DNA from: Hyalella azteca
Lineage: Eukaryota; Arthropoda; Malacostraca; Amphipoda; Hyalellidae
DNA: 64,000 nt
Direction of reading: 5' to 3'
Assembly (NCBI RefSeq): GCF_000764305.2
Contig: NW_025944107.1
Span: 124,001-188,000, forward strand
The notes beneath the pieces were generated by a model. It did no database searches. It was given only the letters and a program-made list of their open reading frames with translations, and was not told where the DNA came from. This document shows, piece after piece, positions 15,529-25,805 of this stretch. The number at the start of each line of letters is the position of its first letter. Position 1 is the first letter of the stretch. A program made the translations under genes and the position numbers.

Positions 15529-15599
15529 TTCCTATGATGATAAATATCATGCGCGTCAACTGAGTACTTCAAGGATGATTTGATAGATGCTGAGGAAAA
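15529..15599 (+). ncRNA. C/D-box snoRNA, snR64-like 28S guide
   Basis: Box C ATGATGA 15534-15540, D' CTGA 15560-15563, C' GGATGAT near 15573, D CTGA 15590-15593; the exon at 15659 is 65 nt on. The D' guide TCATGCGCGTCA pairs over 12 bp with conserved 28S UGACGCGCAUGA. The D'+5 position is the C of UGAC, which matches, from memory, the yeast snR64 site (Cm2337). Confidence 0.85.
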
Positions 15600-15790
15600 T
15601 GGTGCATATTCTCGTGCTGTTACTGATGACTTGTCAACTTAAACACTCTATCACGCAGGTCTAACAAAAGGAGGGATGGAAGCAATAGCAGTTTCCTTTG
15701 CCGTTAAATCTACGAATGAAACGTGAGTTAAATTACTCTGATCTGTTGAGCTTGTGTCTGTTGACGCCACATCGTTATTTCTATAACCTA

Positions 15791-15859
15791 TATTCATGAT
15801 GTAAATTTATTCCTGATAACTTTCTGAGGGTTCAAACAACAAAAGGATACTGATGTACG
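15791..15859 (+). ncRNA. C/D-box snoRNA candidate
   Basis: Box C ATGATGT 15796-15802, D' either CTGA 15822-15825 or 15834-15837, D CTGA 15850-15853; the next exon is at 15937 (83 nt). The D guide (CAAACAACAAAAGGATA) has no target that I recognise. Confidence 0.6.
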
Positions 15860-16145
15860 TAGTACTGTTGACGATTGTTGGTCGTGGTAATGTTTCTCAT
15901 CGAATTTTTCCGCTTCCAGACTCATCGTCTCGGCAGAACATACTTTTTCGCAAGCAGTTATTCGCCACGAGATGCATTGTCCAGTGGCCATTACTATCAG
16001 GTAATTAGAAGTTTGTCGTACAAGTTACAAGTCTTACGACATTAGTTTTGATACTTTTTTTCATTCGAGTAATTTCCGTAAGCGAGATGTGACACATGAA
16101 TGTCAAGTTGTGGAGTATTCAAGCGTTTCATGATGTATCCTTTTA

Positions 16146-16310
16146 GTTCTTTGGCGGCTATTTGCTACAATTGTATGTAAGCGGCAAATAATTGGTGACG
16201 AACAGCAATGTCCATGGGTAAGAACTGGAGTGTCTTGCGCTTGAGTTCTCACTGCGGGCAGATTGAACGCTGTCATACAACTTCTCGTCCGTATAACGGG
16301 TCGAGATACC
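16146..16310 (+). ncRNA. Possible H/ACA-box snoRNA
   Basis: The intron 16001-16554 lacks a C/D RNA. Here a first hairpin (lower stem GTTC/GAAC, inner TATTTGC/GCAAATA, with a bulge on each side) is followed by ACAGCA, which fits the H box ANANNA. A second hairpin (AGAACT/AGTTCT) follows, and ACA lies near 16301. Order and spacing suit an H/ACA RNA, but the lower stem of the second hairpin is weak. Confidence 0.4.
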
Positions 16311-16653
16311 TGTCGGCTGCAACATTATCGTTCACACGTTAACGTAAATACTTTTTAGTTTCAATCTGATAGCCCCTGCAAGTTCGGTTTTTGTTATTGC
16401 ACCCAGCTGGTAGGCATTACCTTGAATTAAATTTTTTTGTTAAGTACAACGGTTAATTATTTCCTGCCTCGGTTAAATTTTGTATATCGTTGAAGTTGGT
16501 TTGGAGACAAATGGGTTATATTAAAATAACAAACGTGTTTTTTTTTTGTTGCAGTACCTTTTAAGAGACTGAACTGATGTCCAGATCACGCTGCCGCCAC
16601 TGTTGGTGAGAAATAGCTTTGCTTTGTGCAGAAATCTCACTATAAAAGTAGAT

Positions 16654-16719
16654 TGTGAATGATGTTTCGCATAGTTCATCTGACTCTCTGATGCCAACTT
16701 TCAATTTGCCTGATCATAT
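16654..16719 (+). ncRNA. C/D-box snoRNA, SNORD32/51 (snR39)-like 28S guide
   Basis: Box C ATGATGT 16659-16665, D' CTGA 16680-16683, D CTGA 16710-16713; the next exon is at 16782 (68 nt). The D' guide GCATAGTTCAT pairs with 28S GUGAACUAUGC over 11 bp with one G-U. The +5 rule picks the second A of GAAC, the site methylated in yeast by snR39 (Am807) and in vertebrates by SNORD32/51, from memory. The D-side target is unknown. Confidence 0.85.
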
Positions 16720-17067
16720 TTCATCTCGTAAAGTTTTATAGTAATATAATCTGATCTACTTGAATAGTGTTCTGTTTTCAGGGTGGTCACTGAGCGTAGC
16801 GGCTTGATGTTAACTCGGCTCGCTTGAAGGTAATTTTAGTTTTTTTTTTTCACGAGTTAAGTGATCCTTGCGAAATAGTTCATGTAGCAACTGTTGTTTA
16901 AATGACTCATGATCATGAATGGTGTCAGAATTGTAATAGAAGGTGAAAACTAAGTTTTTCTTCAATTTAAAATAGAGTTGAAGGTTACGAGAGAGCTGCA
17001 AATGGCTTGATGCGTGGAACTCAGTCGTTGCGTTGGTCGTTAATTAGCTTTATTCTAGTACCATAGC

Positions 17068-17129
17068 AATCAAATGATGTATTTATCTTTCGGGACTGAT
17101 GTCTTTGATGAAATTTCGACTGATCAATC
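17068..17129 (+). ncRNA. C/D-box snoRNA, 28S guide (CCCGAAAGAU)
   Basis: Box C ATGATGT 17074-17080, D' CTGA 17096-17099, C' TTGATGA 17105-17111, D CTGA 17120-17123; the next exon is at 17194 (70 nt). The D' guide ATCTTTCGGG pairs over 10 bp, plus two G-U, with 28S CCCGAAAGAUGG, just upstream of the site of the 16654 RNA. D'+5 is the G of CCCG. I know of no yeast guide for it. Confidence 0.75.
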
Positions 17130-17356
17130 GTCACTTAACATTGCGTAGCGCACGATCTACCAAAAGCTTGAAGAATTTTTCTTATTTCCTCAGGCGTAAT
17201 TTTAAAACCTCACGTGGTCCAGTCGTTTCGACAACTGGCAACCCCAAGAATGTACTCGACGTCGCAGCACCGGTGTGTATTTTGCGCAGCCTAATATAGT
17301 TATCTAAAACGGTGCATGAAATAGTAGTCATAATGTTATTTCTACGTCACTGCTTC

Positions 17357-17431
17357 TTGAAATGATGAAACTAGCAAGAATTATCAGTCCTGCTGCTGAT
17401 AATGATGTTGATTTGCACCTACTGAAACTGG
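17357..17431 (+). ncRNA. C/D-box snoRNA, family B, copy 1
   Basis: Box C ATGATGA 17362-17368, D' CTGA 17396-17399, C' near 17402-17408, D CTGA 17422-17425; the next exon is at 17513. The D' guide GTCCTGCTG pairs over 9 bp, flush with D', with 28S CAGCAGGAC. The RNA is duplicated at 18055-18129, sharing GCAAGAATTATCAGTCCTGC. The D guides of the two copies differ (GCACCTA against GCATTCA). Confidence 0.8.
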
Positions 17432-17686
17432 AAGTATATTTTCACTAGGAAAATCTACCTTACTCTATTAATTTATTAATTCCCGTTTATTCTTCTCGGC
17501 AGCAATCAACAGGGACGTGGAAATGTGCCATCGTCCTATCAAGCATTTGGACAGATAACTGTGGCAGGTATTTTAAACTTGAAAAATGTTCCTTACCTAT
17601 AAATTATATTCATTTTACAGGTTTGATTTACAAGTACATATTTTGATAATTCAAGCCTCGTAGGCGTGTTGTCTACGGTACCAATG

Positions 17687-17756
17687 AAAAATGATGAATA
17701 TATTAATACGACCCTCTAGTTGAATGTCATGATGCAAAATTAGATGCTGAGTATTA
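17687..17756 (+). ncRNA. C/D-box snoRNA candidate, 28S guide (CAUCUAAUU)
   Basis: Box C ATGATGA 17691-17697, C' CATGATGC near 17728-17735, D CTGA 17747-17750; the next exon is at 17824 (73 nt). The D guide AATTAGATG pairs over 9 bp with 28S CAUCUAAUU, which lies next to the UGACGCGC target of the 15529 RNA. The D' box is poor. Confidence 0.65.
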
Positions 17757-18054
17757 CTACTTGTCAATTAGTTGAATAAAATAATTAGGGTGGTGTTCCC
17801 ATGAGCGTGTATTTCCTCACCAGGACTTTGGTTGACTGATAATGACGTTTGCTTCACCTTCCCTGCTGCTCGTTTTCACGTTTTTTTTACTCTGCTGTAA
17901 TGAGGTGAGTTGCAAGAATATCCAATTATATGAAAATTGTTTACTGGATAACAATCTAAATTGGTTGGAGTGGCTTAGATTTGGTTTAATATCCATAAGG
18001 ATGGCGATTATTCAATGATGGATTGTAATTTTAAGTTCTAGAATGCATTGAATA

Positions 18055-18129
18055 TTTTAATGATGAAAAGAGCAAGAATTATCAGTCCTGCTGCTGATAA
18101 TGATGTTGATTTGCATTCACTGAGGAAAA
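18055..18129 (+). ncRNA. C/D-box snoRNA, family B, copy 2
   Basis: Box C ATGATGA 18060-18066, D' CTGA 18094-18097, D CTGA 18120-18123; the next exon is at 18191 (67 nt). It is a duplicate of the 17357 RNA with the same D' guide and a diverged D guide. Confidence 0.8.
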
Positions 18130-18452
18130 ATGAAATATTGTGAGCTGGCATTTTGTGTTCTCAGATAAATAAATTCGATTCCATTTGCAGATCCAGAGGA
18201 GAGGCTATATCTAGTCGAGAACAAGAAACTTCTGGTGGAATATCGTCACAGGTGATAAAGCATCAACTAATCTATATTTTGTGCAAAAGTTGATATGAAG
18301 CGTTCTATCTAGATTATACCAGAATATTATCACTAAAAAAATATTTTCTCTACCTCTGTGGTCGCCTTTAATTCCGTCAGGTTTGATTTCACCTCCCGTA
18401 CTAGTCAATAGTTTGAGATTACGGTGGCCATAATGTCTGAATTGTTATATTC

Positions 18453-18523
18453 TAAACCTGATGATTTAATATTTGCTTACCAGAGCTGAATATTCATGAA
18501 TGAATACTTCTTGCTGAACAACG
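18453..18523 (+). ncRNA. C/D-box snoRNA candidate with weak box C
   Basis: Box C is CTGATGA (18458-18464, first base off consensus), D' CTGA 18486-18489, D CTGA 18514-18517; an acceptor at 18585 lies 68 nt on. AATATTTGCT is complementary to 28S AGCAAAUAUU but sits eight bases from D', so it would not direct methylation by the usual rule. Confidence 0.5.
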
Positions 18524-18937
18524 AAACGTTATTTCCGTTACGCTCATTTCTTGGCACAATAAATAACGAGATATGCCTTCAACAGGTCACTGTATTCATG
18601 AGCCCAGTTATGCTCTTCTGACACTGCCATCAGAAGTAATCGCGACGACAGCATCGTGCGCAGGTTGCCCCCTAAGTTCCGCTCTCTCGAGATATCTAAG
18701 TGATGAGAACGGGCGGTTGTGGGCGATTCTCCGGCGCAGCTGGGGACTGCGCGAGTCCTAACATCTGTCTGCGGCTTCAGAGACTTGTAGGCAGGCGAGT
18801 TTAAACTTGATAATGTATTGTCTCCTTTAATTGTTGGAAAAAATTATGATCTATAGACCTAGAAAAGATTTGATCAATACCACAATCTATAGATCTAGAA
18901 AAAGTTTGAGCAATACCACAATTATTTCGTACAAGAC

Positions 18938-18990
18938 CTTCGATGATGAGAAAAATACCCTGATATACCATGACGGTTTACTGATTTAAT
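18938..18990 (+). ncRNA. C/D-box snoRNA, snR73-like 28S guide
   Basis: Box C ATGATGA 18943-18949, D' CTGA 18960-18963, D CTGA 18981-18984; the exon at 19079 is 94 nt on. The D guide CATGACGGTTTA pairs, flush with D, over 12 bp (two G-U) with 28S UAGACCGUCGUG. D+5 is the first C of ACCG, which by counting from the A-loop is yeast Cm2959, the snR73 site. A 38-bp tandem duplication (CTATAGA..CTAGAAAA) lies just upstream at about 18850-18925. Confidence 0.8.
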
Positions 18991-19807
18991 GAGCCTGACC
19001 ATGCTGGTCTAATAAATTTGCCGTGTTTACCACGAACGAGCTTCTGAAATTTTTTTTTTTTTTTGCAGATGACGAACTGGCATGCTGCAGAGAAAGCGCA
19101 ATGCTACGCGCAGGAAGGGGATTGATGCGCTGAACTGGAAACCCATGATGGAGGTATTGGTTCGGCAATATTTTGTTAATTTGCCCTGTTCAGAGTAAGC
19201 CTCCTTTGTATTGTATTGAAACTTATCACGTTTCTCACCTCAAGGGAGGCTAGATTAAGACCCCACTATAATCCTGGAGCCTTCTAGAGAGCGCACCATT
19301 TCATGCAGTGGGTACAAATATTATATTAGCTATTAGTTTCAAAATGCTCTTGATTTTACTCGAAAAACTTGTACCTTTCCTTCATATTATTGCGTATAGT
19401 GCTCGTTCTTCGCTTTAGCCTAACGAAATGGCTTTCTTTTGTCTAGATTTAATAATATCGGGCAATTTCGTCATTTGTAAACCTCGTAAAACTTGATGTA
19501 AGTACTTTTGAATTCAGAGACGTCATATTTATTCTTTGGTTAGAAAGGACCACATTCGTAGTATTTTTCCCCACACAGGCAAATGCATGAAACGTTCGTG
19601 CTGCAAGCAATTTTGGAGGTAGAGGCTGGTCAATCTTCACGGATTTCCGCGCTCTGCTGCTTTTGGAGTGACTGGTGCCCGAAGATTTATCCAACCATCC
19701 GAAGGACTGCATTGCTGTAATTTACGTGTTCAAAAATTAATGCAAAATGAGAGATGCATACTTATCCTTATTAAAGTCTTGTTGAATTTCTAGCATTCTT
19801 TCTCCTA

Positions 19808-19888
19808 CCGTTGTGATGATATAAATTGCTATTTTGAACAGCAGAACGAAAAGCTTGATAGATTTAGTTTCAAAGTGGCTGAATTTTA
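19808..19888 (+). ncRNA. C/D-box snoRNA candidate
   Basis: Box C GTGATGA 19813-19819, D CTGA 19879-19882; an acceptor at 19944 lies 62 nt on. The guide TTTCAAAGTGG has only a 7-bp rRNA match. A second GTGGCTGAA follows at about 19893. Accepted mainly for its position. Confidence 0.45.
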
Positions 19889-20875
19889 TATCAAGTGGCT
19901 GAATTGCAACGAGCTTCCACAATTCTGGATTTATAACTTCCCAGTTCACTGAAGACCGTTGGTTCATCGATAGAACTAGTAGTGAATTCCCGCTTCTTGG
20001 ATGAATGCTAAAAACTGAATTATCGTAAATAAACTTCCTGCTTGTCTATGCTGCAATGAATAGTTGAATTTCATTTGAGTGGAAATTTTCAGGAGCAATT
20101 TATTTGTTGTAAATAAATGAATGGTAAATTTGTACAGAAATAAGTACTAAAAACTAAATGATGGAAGTGGCGTTTCTGGATCGTTGGAATATCGTTTCAT
20201 TTTGCAGAGATAGCGTCCAGTCAATGCCAGTATCGCTTTTCAAAAAATGTTGAGAACTTGAAGACTCCCAACCCCTTTTCTGGCGGTAATCTATTTACTT
20301 AATGTTTGGACTACCGTAGTACCGTTGGAAGTTGGTGTTATTTCAGAACGGCTTCCGGAAACGCGTGATTTCTTGACTTGACTTGACAAGTTAGACGCTT
20401 GAGGCCTTTCTCAGAGACCTGTTCGTCTCTCCGAGACTATACTAACTTTGTAATGTTAGCAAAATTCGGGGGCGGCTGGGTTGCAAAAAAGTTAGTGTCT
20501 AGTTCTGGCATGATGGAGCATAGAGAGTAAGCAGATGATGTACTTGGCAGATGATGATTTCGATGTACTTTTTCTGACCGGTCTCCCAACACCGTATCAC
20601 AGAAACGTCACGTGTCCGTTTTCATTTTGAAGTCAACTACCGGTCTAATAGAATTTTTTCGGTACCCAACTTGTTACGTGTTTACGTATTGAACAAATTA
20701 GAGTAGAACTACTATGCTGTCAATAGTAGGTCATGTAAGGCCAGCAAGCCTTCTAATAATTCAGTTGTATACCAGATTCCACCAAATACAGTTCCCTAAA
20801 CCTATGGTCTCGTCTCTGCTCATCTTCATCCTTATAGCTAGCCTGGACTTAGTCATACGACTAGCAAACGTAACA

Positions 20876-21112
20876 TGGTGGCAGCGGTGGCGTTCGACAA
20901 CTTCATCATCGGAGAAGCTAACGAAACCTACGAACGTTTCATGTTCAACAGAAGAAACCAAGAAGAAGGAGAATGCTTCGAACTTTTCTACGCCGAACTT
21001 CAAAGATTGATTAAGACGTGCAACTACTGCGACAACTGCAAAACGTCACTGCTGAAAGATAGAATTGTTTTAGGCATACATGATGCAAATATTCAAAAGG
21101 AACTGTTGAAGA
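20876..21112 (+). mobile_element. Ty3/gypsy-type gag fragment after a probable LTR end
   Basis: ACA|TGGTGGCAGCGGTGG at 20873-20890 looks like an LTR end followed by a primer-binding site, as in many gypsy elements. The frame from 20875 shows a gag core: ANETYERFMFNRRNQ, EGECFELFYAEL, LLKDRIVLGIHD, ending QKELLK. It is cut off at about 21112 by the tandem repeat that follows. No pol was found. The LTR may begin near 20454 (TGTTAGC), which is not proven. Confidence 0.75.
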
Positions 21113-21606
21113 CATGATGTAAAAATCTGAAAAAATTCCCCCCGCAAAATACTGATATTATCTACTTATCTTTCAAATTTGAATAAAATCCGTTCATAAT
21201 TGAAGGAGTTATGAGTGCCACAGTTGAAAATGAAGTGAAAATGAAGTTAGGTTTTCCGTATTAACAAAAAAGTTATTGATGTAAATATCTGAAAAAATTC
21301 CCCCCGCAAAATACTGATATTATGTACTTATACTTCAAATTTGAATAAAATCCGTTCATAATTGAAGGAGTTATGAGTGCCACAGTTGAAAATGAAGTTA
21401 GGTTTTCCGTATTAACAAAAAAGTTATTTATGTAAAAATCTGAAAAAATTCCCCCCGCAAAATACTGATATTATCTACTTATATTCCAAATTTGAATAAA
21501 ATCCGTTCATAATTGAAGGAGTTATGCGTGCCACAGTTGAAAAAGAAGTTAGGTTTTGCATTCGAGCTCGCAGGCGAGTTCGCAGGCGAGTTCGCTGAAG
21601 TGTCGA
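21113..21606 (+). repeat. Tandem array related to the 9159-10104 element
   Basis: Three copies of a roughly 125-165-bp unit (starts near 21117, 21280 and 21432) share CCCCGCAAAATACTGATATT and CATAATTGAAGGAGTTATG. The array ends in a GCTCGCAGGCGAGTTCGCAG stretch and TGTCGAATC. Order and spacing of motifs copy the right half of the element at 9159-10104 (GTAAAAATCTG, GGAATTATGAG, then CGCAGGCGGGTCCG and GTCGATT). No matching left end or target duplication was found. It stops about 78 bp before the PRDX5 start codon. Confidence 0.75.
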
Positions 21607-21683
21607 ATCGGTTCATTCAACGCTCTTGTTCACATAACGCATTCGAGCCTTACCGTAGCTTCATACTTGTAGGTTGTAGCAGA

Positions 21684-24600
21684 ATGTCTGTGCTATCGCT
21701 GAGCAAGGTGTTAACTGGTGCCTCTCGGCTCGTAATTACGAATAGTAAAGCGCCAATTATATCTCGCTTAATGTCGGCGAAGGTGAGTCATTTCAAATTA
21801 TTTTAAAAGGGCTTGGCTATAGATATGGGTCTATCGCTCAATGTCAATATCGTCGCCACAGCAACCTGCACCTTCAGAAGTTCAGGCTCAACTCTCAAGT
21901 AGCCTAGCCGGCCGTCAAATCCAATACAATAGAAACAATCTATTATTATGTAAACAAAACTGAACCAAAACTTTCTTCCTTATCGAGTGCTAAACAGCTT
22001 TATTCTTTATGTTATGTGATAACAATAGACACAAGTCACACAACCCGACAGGCGACAACCGTACAAATATAGACGGTAATAGACCTAGTCTTGACTCTTG
22101 AGTCTTGACCAATGACCATTATGATTATTAAGTTAGCTATTATAGCAATATAGGTATGCTTCTAAGTACCTTTGCTGTTTTGAGTGATGACTGATGACTG
22201 TTTATTGACTGAGTCACAGTCTCACTAACAAACGGTGAAGTACCTACCTAAATGGTAAAATGAATTAGGTATCTGCTGACGCTGAGAGCCTGAGTGCTAA
22301 GTGGAAAGTTTAATATTTGGTTGGCTTGTTAGCTGATTCATATTCATCTAAACATCTGTACGGTGTACGGGTACCCAACCCTAAAGCATTTTAAAGTACC
22401 TATTCTATTGTGATTTGTGGCTCATGTTTTTTTCGTAGGCTAGGTTTAGCCGCAGCTAAGCCGCCTAGGCCTAGTGTCTTTTTTTTCATGTGTCTTTTTT
22501 TTCAAAAGACACATGTTTTTGTGAGCCTGGAGCCTCCCTGGCAGCCTGATGCATTTTTTTCTAAAATTGTAGATGCAATTGCATAGATCTTGCAAAAACC
22601 TTTGAGGCTTTGAAATTAGCCCAAAATTGTTTATGAAATGTTTCATTGTAAGAAGTTATTAGAAAAAATGCTCAAAATTGTCCCTTATTATGTTAGGTAT
22701 TACCCCATTGCCATTTAATGGTATCTATCAGCTGAAAACATTTCATAGGTAACCTAAAATATGGTTCATAGGATCCATATCCTTTGCACAAGGGCCACAA
22801 CCCATAGCATAGTAGCCTATTTGCACTTTGCAGTATTTTCAAGATAGTTATTGATATGTTTCATAATTGGGATCTTCATATTTAGTTGATCACAATCTGA
22901 GATAATTTACTATTTGAGTGATTGAATTATCACCTTGATCTTCAAGTTGCCAGCCTTTTATCTTTTATAAACTTTCTATTTTGACTATGTACAGTAGTAT
23001 AATGTACATAATCAAATTAGAACATTGCAGAAAAACTAAAGAAAATTCTGTGTGAATTTAACTATGTATGCAAAGTCAAACTAGGACTAGCCATTGGCAT
23101 GATGGGCCCATTTGATCTTCACTAATGATGTTAGCAACATCACTGGGAAGTTGGGAACTCAACCCTCAACTTGCAGGGTGGAATTCTAGGAATAGTTTTT
23201 CATTTATTCAAAATAATTTCAGCCTGGTAACTTGTTTTATTCTTGAATCTGAGCTAAGTGTGAAAGGAGAATGAAGATTTAGGTTACCATATCCAATATG
23301 ATACAAGCACATTCCTTTCTGCAAGTTCGAGTTTGGACTTCTCATTTATTTTTTTTATAATATATTTGCATTTGCCATATTTGTGAGAAAGCCACACTAA
23401 AATTTTTGCTACCTATCAACCTCATATCAAGCACTGACTACTGAGTGAGCACTTTTCTTTGAATAACATTGTATAGATATAATTTTATTATCAAAAAACT
23501 TCTGATAGATATATCTTTTGCTTGTAAAGTGTGAATTATTGTGGATGTCAGACATTTTTCTACTTGTAATGTTGCAGATAGGGATGTATATAAATGGAAA
23601 AAGAGTTAGCTTTGCATCATAAGTTCTGCACTTGTACCTAACCAATTTCTTGTTGTACTAAAGTGTTTTGATTGGAATGTGTTTTCCTGTTACAATTTTT
23701 ATCATTGCTAATTTGTACATTATTTATTGACAATAATGTAATAATATTTGATTTCAGGTTGGAGATGTGTTGCCAGCAGTTGACTTGTTTGAGGACACTC
23801 CGGCCAAGTCCGTCAACACCGGCACTCTCTGTGCCTCTGGAAAAGTGCTAATATTTGCTGTTCCTGGAGCCTTCACTCCAGGATGTTCCCTTGTTAGTAT
23901 CCTTACTATCCTATGTTACTCTAAATGTTGTTTATTGATGTTTATTATCTCCATACGTTCACTAATGAATGCTCATAAGTCATAATTTGCTGAACTGCCC
24001 AATATTTCATATCCTGTTTTGTTGCTAGTTGTTTACTGAAACTGCAGTTTATGGGGTTATTTGCCTAACTTGACATAGTAAAATTGAAATATAATTTGTA
24101 AGATGTATATAAATGACTAGTTGCAATTAATTATGGAATTTTGCAATCATTGATGAGACACCTTGGTGCATGTTTCCTTCTCCAACTCTTGACAACCTGC
24201 CTTGAGCTTTGGCAAATGTTTTCACTTGAACTTACTTGACAATGCAGGCACCACTCACCAGTTTCTATTCAATTGCTTGACTTCTTGGCCTTGGTCACGA
24301 GCAAGTAGTCAGTTTCATTTATAACTAAACCTGACTGTAAATTAAAATGGTGCATTGTACTCTTAATGCATTTTCCCTAACCACTGCAATATATGAAGCT
24401 GCATGATTTGAGTAAATCAATTGGAGATTTTTGGGATCCTAAAATTTATTTCAGTCAATATCTAAGAGTCCTCGTATCATCATTTACAACACAGAGTAGG
24501 TTGATATTTTGAGTTGCCTCTCTACTTATATAATTGAACCAAGCTAGAAGAAATTATTTGATAATTTATTTATTTATTAATATCTTTTGGGTTGGTGCTG

Positions 24601-25491
24601 GTGAAGTTGTATTTGTCTAATCTTTATTTTGAGTAATCATTTATTTATCAAATAATCTTTGAATATGCGATCTGTCTAGAAAGTTTACTCGAGTTGTTCT
24701 GTAAGCAAACTTCAAAAATAATAATCTGTGTTGCTAATGGTACCGTTGAATTCTGCAGACTCACTTACCCGGCTACATCAAGGAGAGTGATGCCATCAAA
24801 GCTAAAGGTGTGAAGGAGATTGTGTGTGTCGGCGTCAATGATCCTTTTGTTATGGCTGCGTGGGGCAAGGCTCAAGGAGCTGACAACAAGGTGATTTACG
24901 TCCTATTTAGGGCTTTGTTTTGCTTTCTTTTTCTTTTCGCCTGACAATAAACTCGAGATATATATATTATTTATTAAAACAAATTTTAAATTCTGATTCA
25001 CTCTTTCTCTTACTCAAAGTATTTTTTATCATAATTTTTCTTTTTTAATGTGACAAATTTCATGTAATTATCTCGAGTAATTGGTCATGACACACCAACT
25101 CTTTGGCCCTTGCAAGTAAAAGGACGTACCGTACTATATATTTCACGATTTTTTAAAAAATGTGACATTTAAATGACTTAATTAATACATAATGTAAGCA
25201 TTTTCGAACAACAACCTAGATGAAACCAAATGCAGTGACCAAAATCTGACATTATTATTTTCTCACTTGACAACATCTGTGCTTGCTGCTCAGGTTCGTA
25301 TGCTCGCTGACCCCAGCGCCGAGTTCACCAAGGCCCTGGGGCTTGACCAGGACCTGGCAGTGCTGGGAGGTGTTCGGTCCAAGCGCTACTCTATGCTCGT
25401 GCAGGACGGCAAAATTACGCAGCTCAATGTCGAGCCTGATGGCAAAGGCCTCTCTTGTTCACTTGCTGAAAATACTCTCCCTAGCTTGTAA
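21684..25491 (+). CDS. PRDX5: Peroxiredoxin-5, mitochondrial type (complete, four exons)
   Basis: Exons 21684-21782, 23758-23892, 24759-24890 and 25294-25491 join in phase 0 to 187 residues. The enzyme is an atypical 2-Cys peroxiredoxin that reduces hydrogen peroxide, alkyl peroxides and peroxynitrite with electrons from thioredoxin. Residues 1-33 (exon 1) are rich in Ser, Leu and basic residues without acids, as in a mitochondrial presequence. Met30 (MSAKVGDVLPAV) lines up with the known internal start of the cytosolic and peroxisomal form of PRDX5. The peroxidatic Cys76 sits in VPGAFTPGCS, a further conserved Cys101 in EIVCVGVND, and the resolving Cys177 in GLSCSLA. The C-terminus is NTLPSL; a peroxisomal SKL-like tail is not perfect. 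Intron 1 is nearly 2 kb. A poly(A) signal lies at 25800. The upstream region is occupied by a transposon-derived array. Identity is very sure. Confidence 0.96.
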
Positions 25492-25799
25492 AAACTGTCC
25501 TTGGTGTTTTCCTGGCTTGTGAAAACTTGCTTGAACGTTTCTAATCTACAGAAATCTATATTGCTATTTCTTTTCAGAGATCCTTATGCTATAAGAGGCT
25601 GATTGGTTTATTGGTGTTAGTTATGTCTGTTGTTATAGAAAATTTCCGAGGTAGTGCACTTGAGGTCTCCTGGTTGTAATTTAGGGCTTAACATTTTCCC
25701 CCCAGAGTTTCTATGTTGCATTCGTCAAGAACAGTCAAGTATAGCTCAAGATACGTGAGGTCAAAAGTTCTCAGTTGTACTTTTCTAGTTTTCATTATT

Positions 25800-25805
25800 A
25801 ATAAA
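25800..25805 (+). terminator. Probable poly(A) signal of PRDX5
   Basis: AATAAA stands about 310 bp after the PRDX5 stop codon, followed by T-rich sequence. It is the first canonical hexamer after the gene. Confidence 0.5.

Larger units (their letters stand above)
10470..20285 (+). ncRNA. Multi-intron snoRNA host gene (UHG/GAS5 type)
   Basis: Exons inferred from GT-AG borders: up to 10532, 12676-12726, 13286-13342, 13521-13595, 14572-14616, 14923-14962, 15165-15213, 15390-15476, 15659-15722, 15937-16000, 16555-16605, 16782-16829, 17194-17272, 17513-17567, 17824-17904, 18191-18251, 18586-(donor unclear), 19079-19153, 19945-20024 and 20208-20285. Nearly every intron contains one C/D-box candidate whose D box lies 62-94 nt before the next exon, the spacing known to favour intronic C/D snoRNA processing. 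Exons are 40-90 nt and mutually unrelated. The only spliced frame from the first ATG (12679) is 39 codons and stops in the fourth exon (MDDMMDVESREIIKFE start). I infer a transcript whose role is to carry snoRNAs. Exon borders are individually tentative. The intron 13596-14571 is long and may hide another exon, and the 3' end is uncertain. Confidence 0.85.

Noticed and set aside
20714..21010. 98-codon frame before the gag fragment
   Set aside because: It reads through the probable LTR and overlaps the gag in another frame; no domain.
23427..23645. Minus-strand frame in PRDX5 intron 1
   Set aside because: AT-rich chance frame without domain or splice context.
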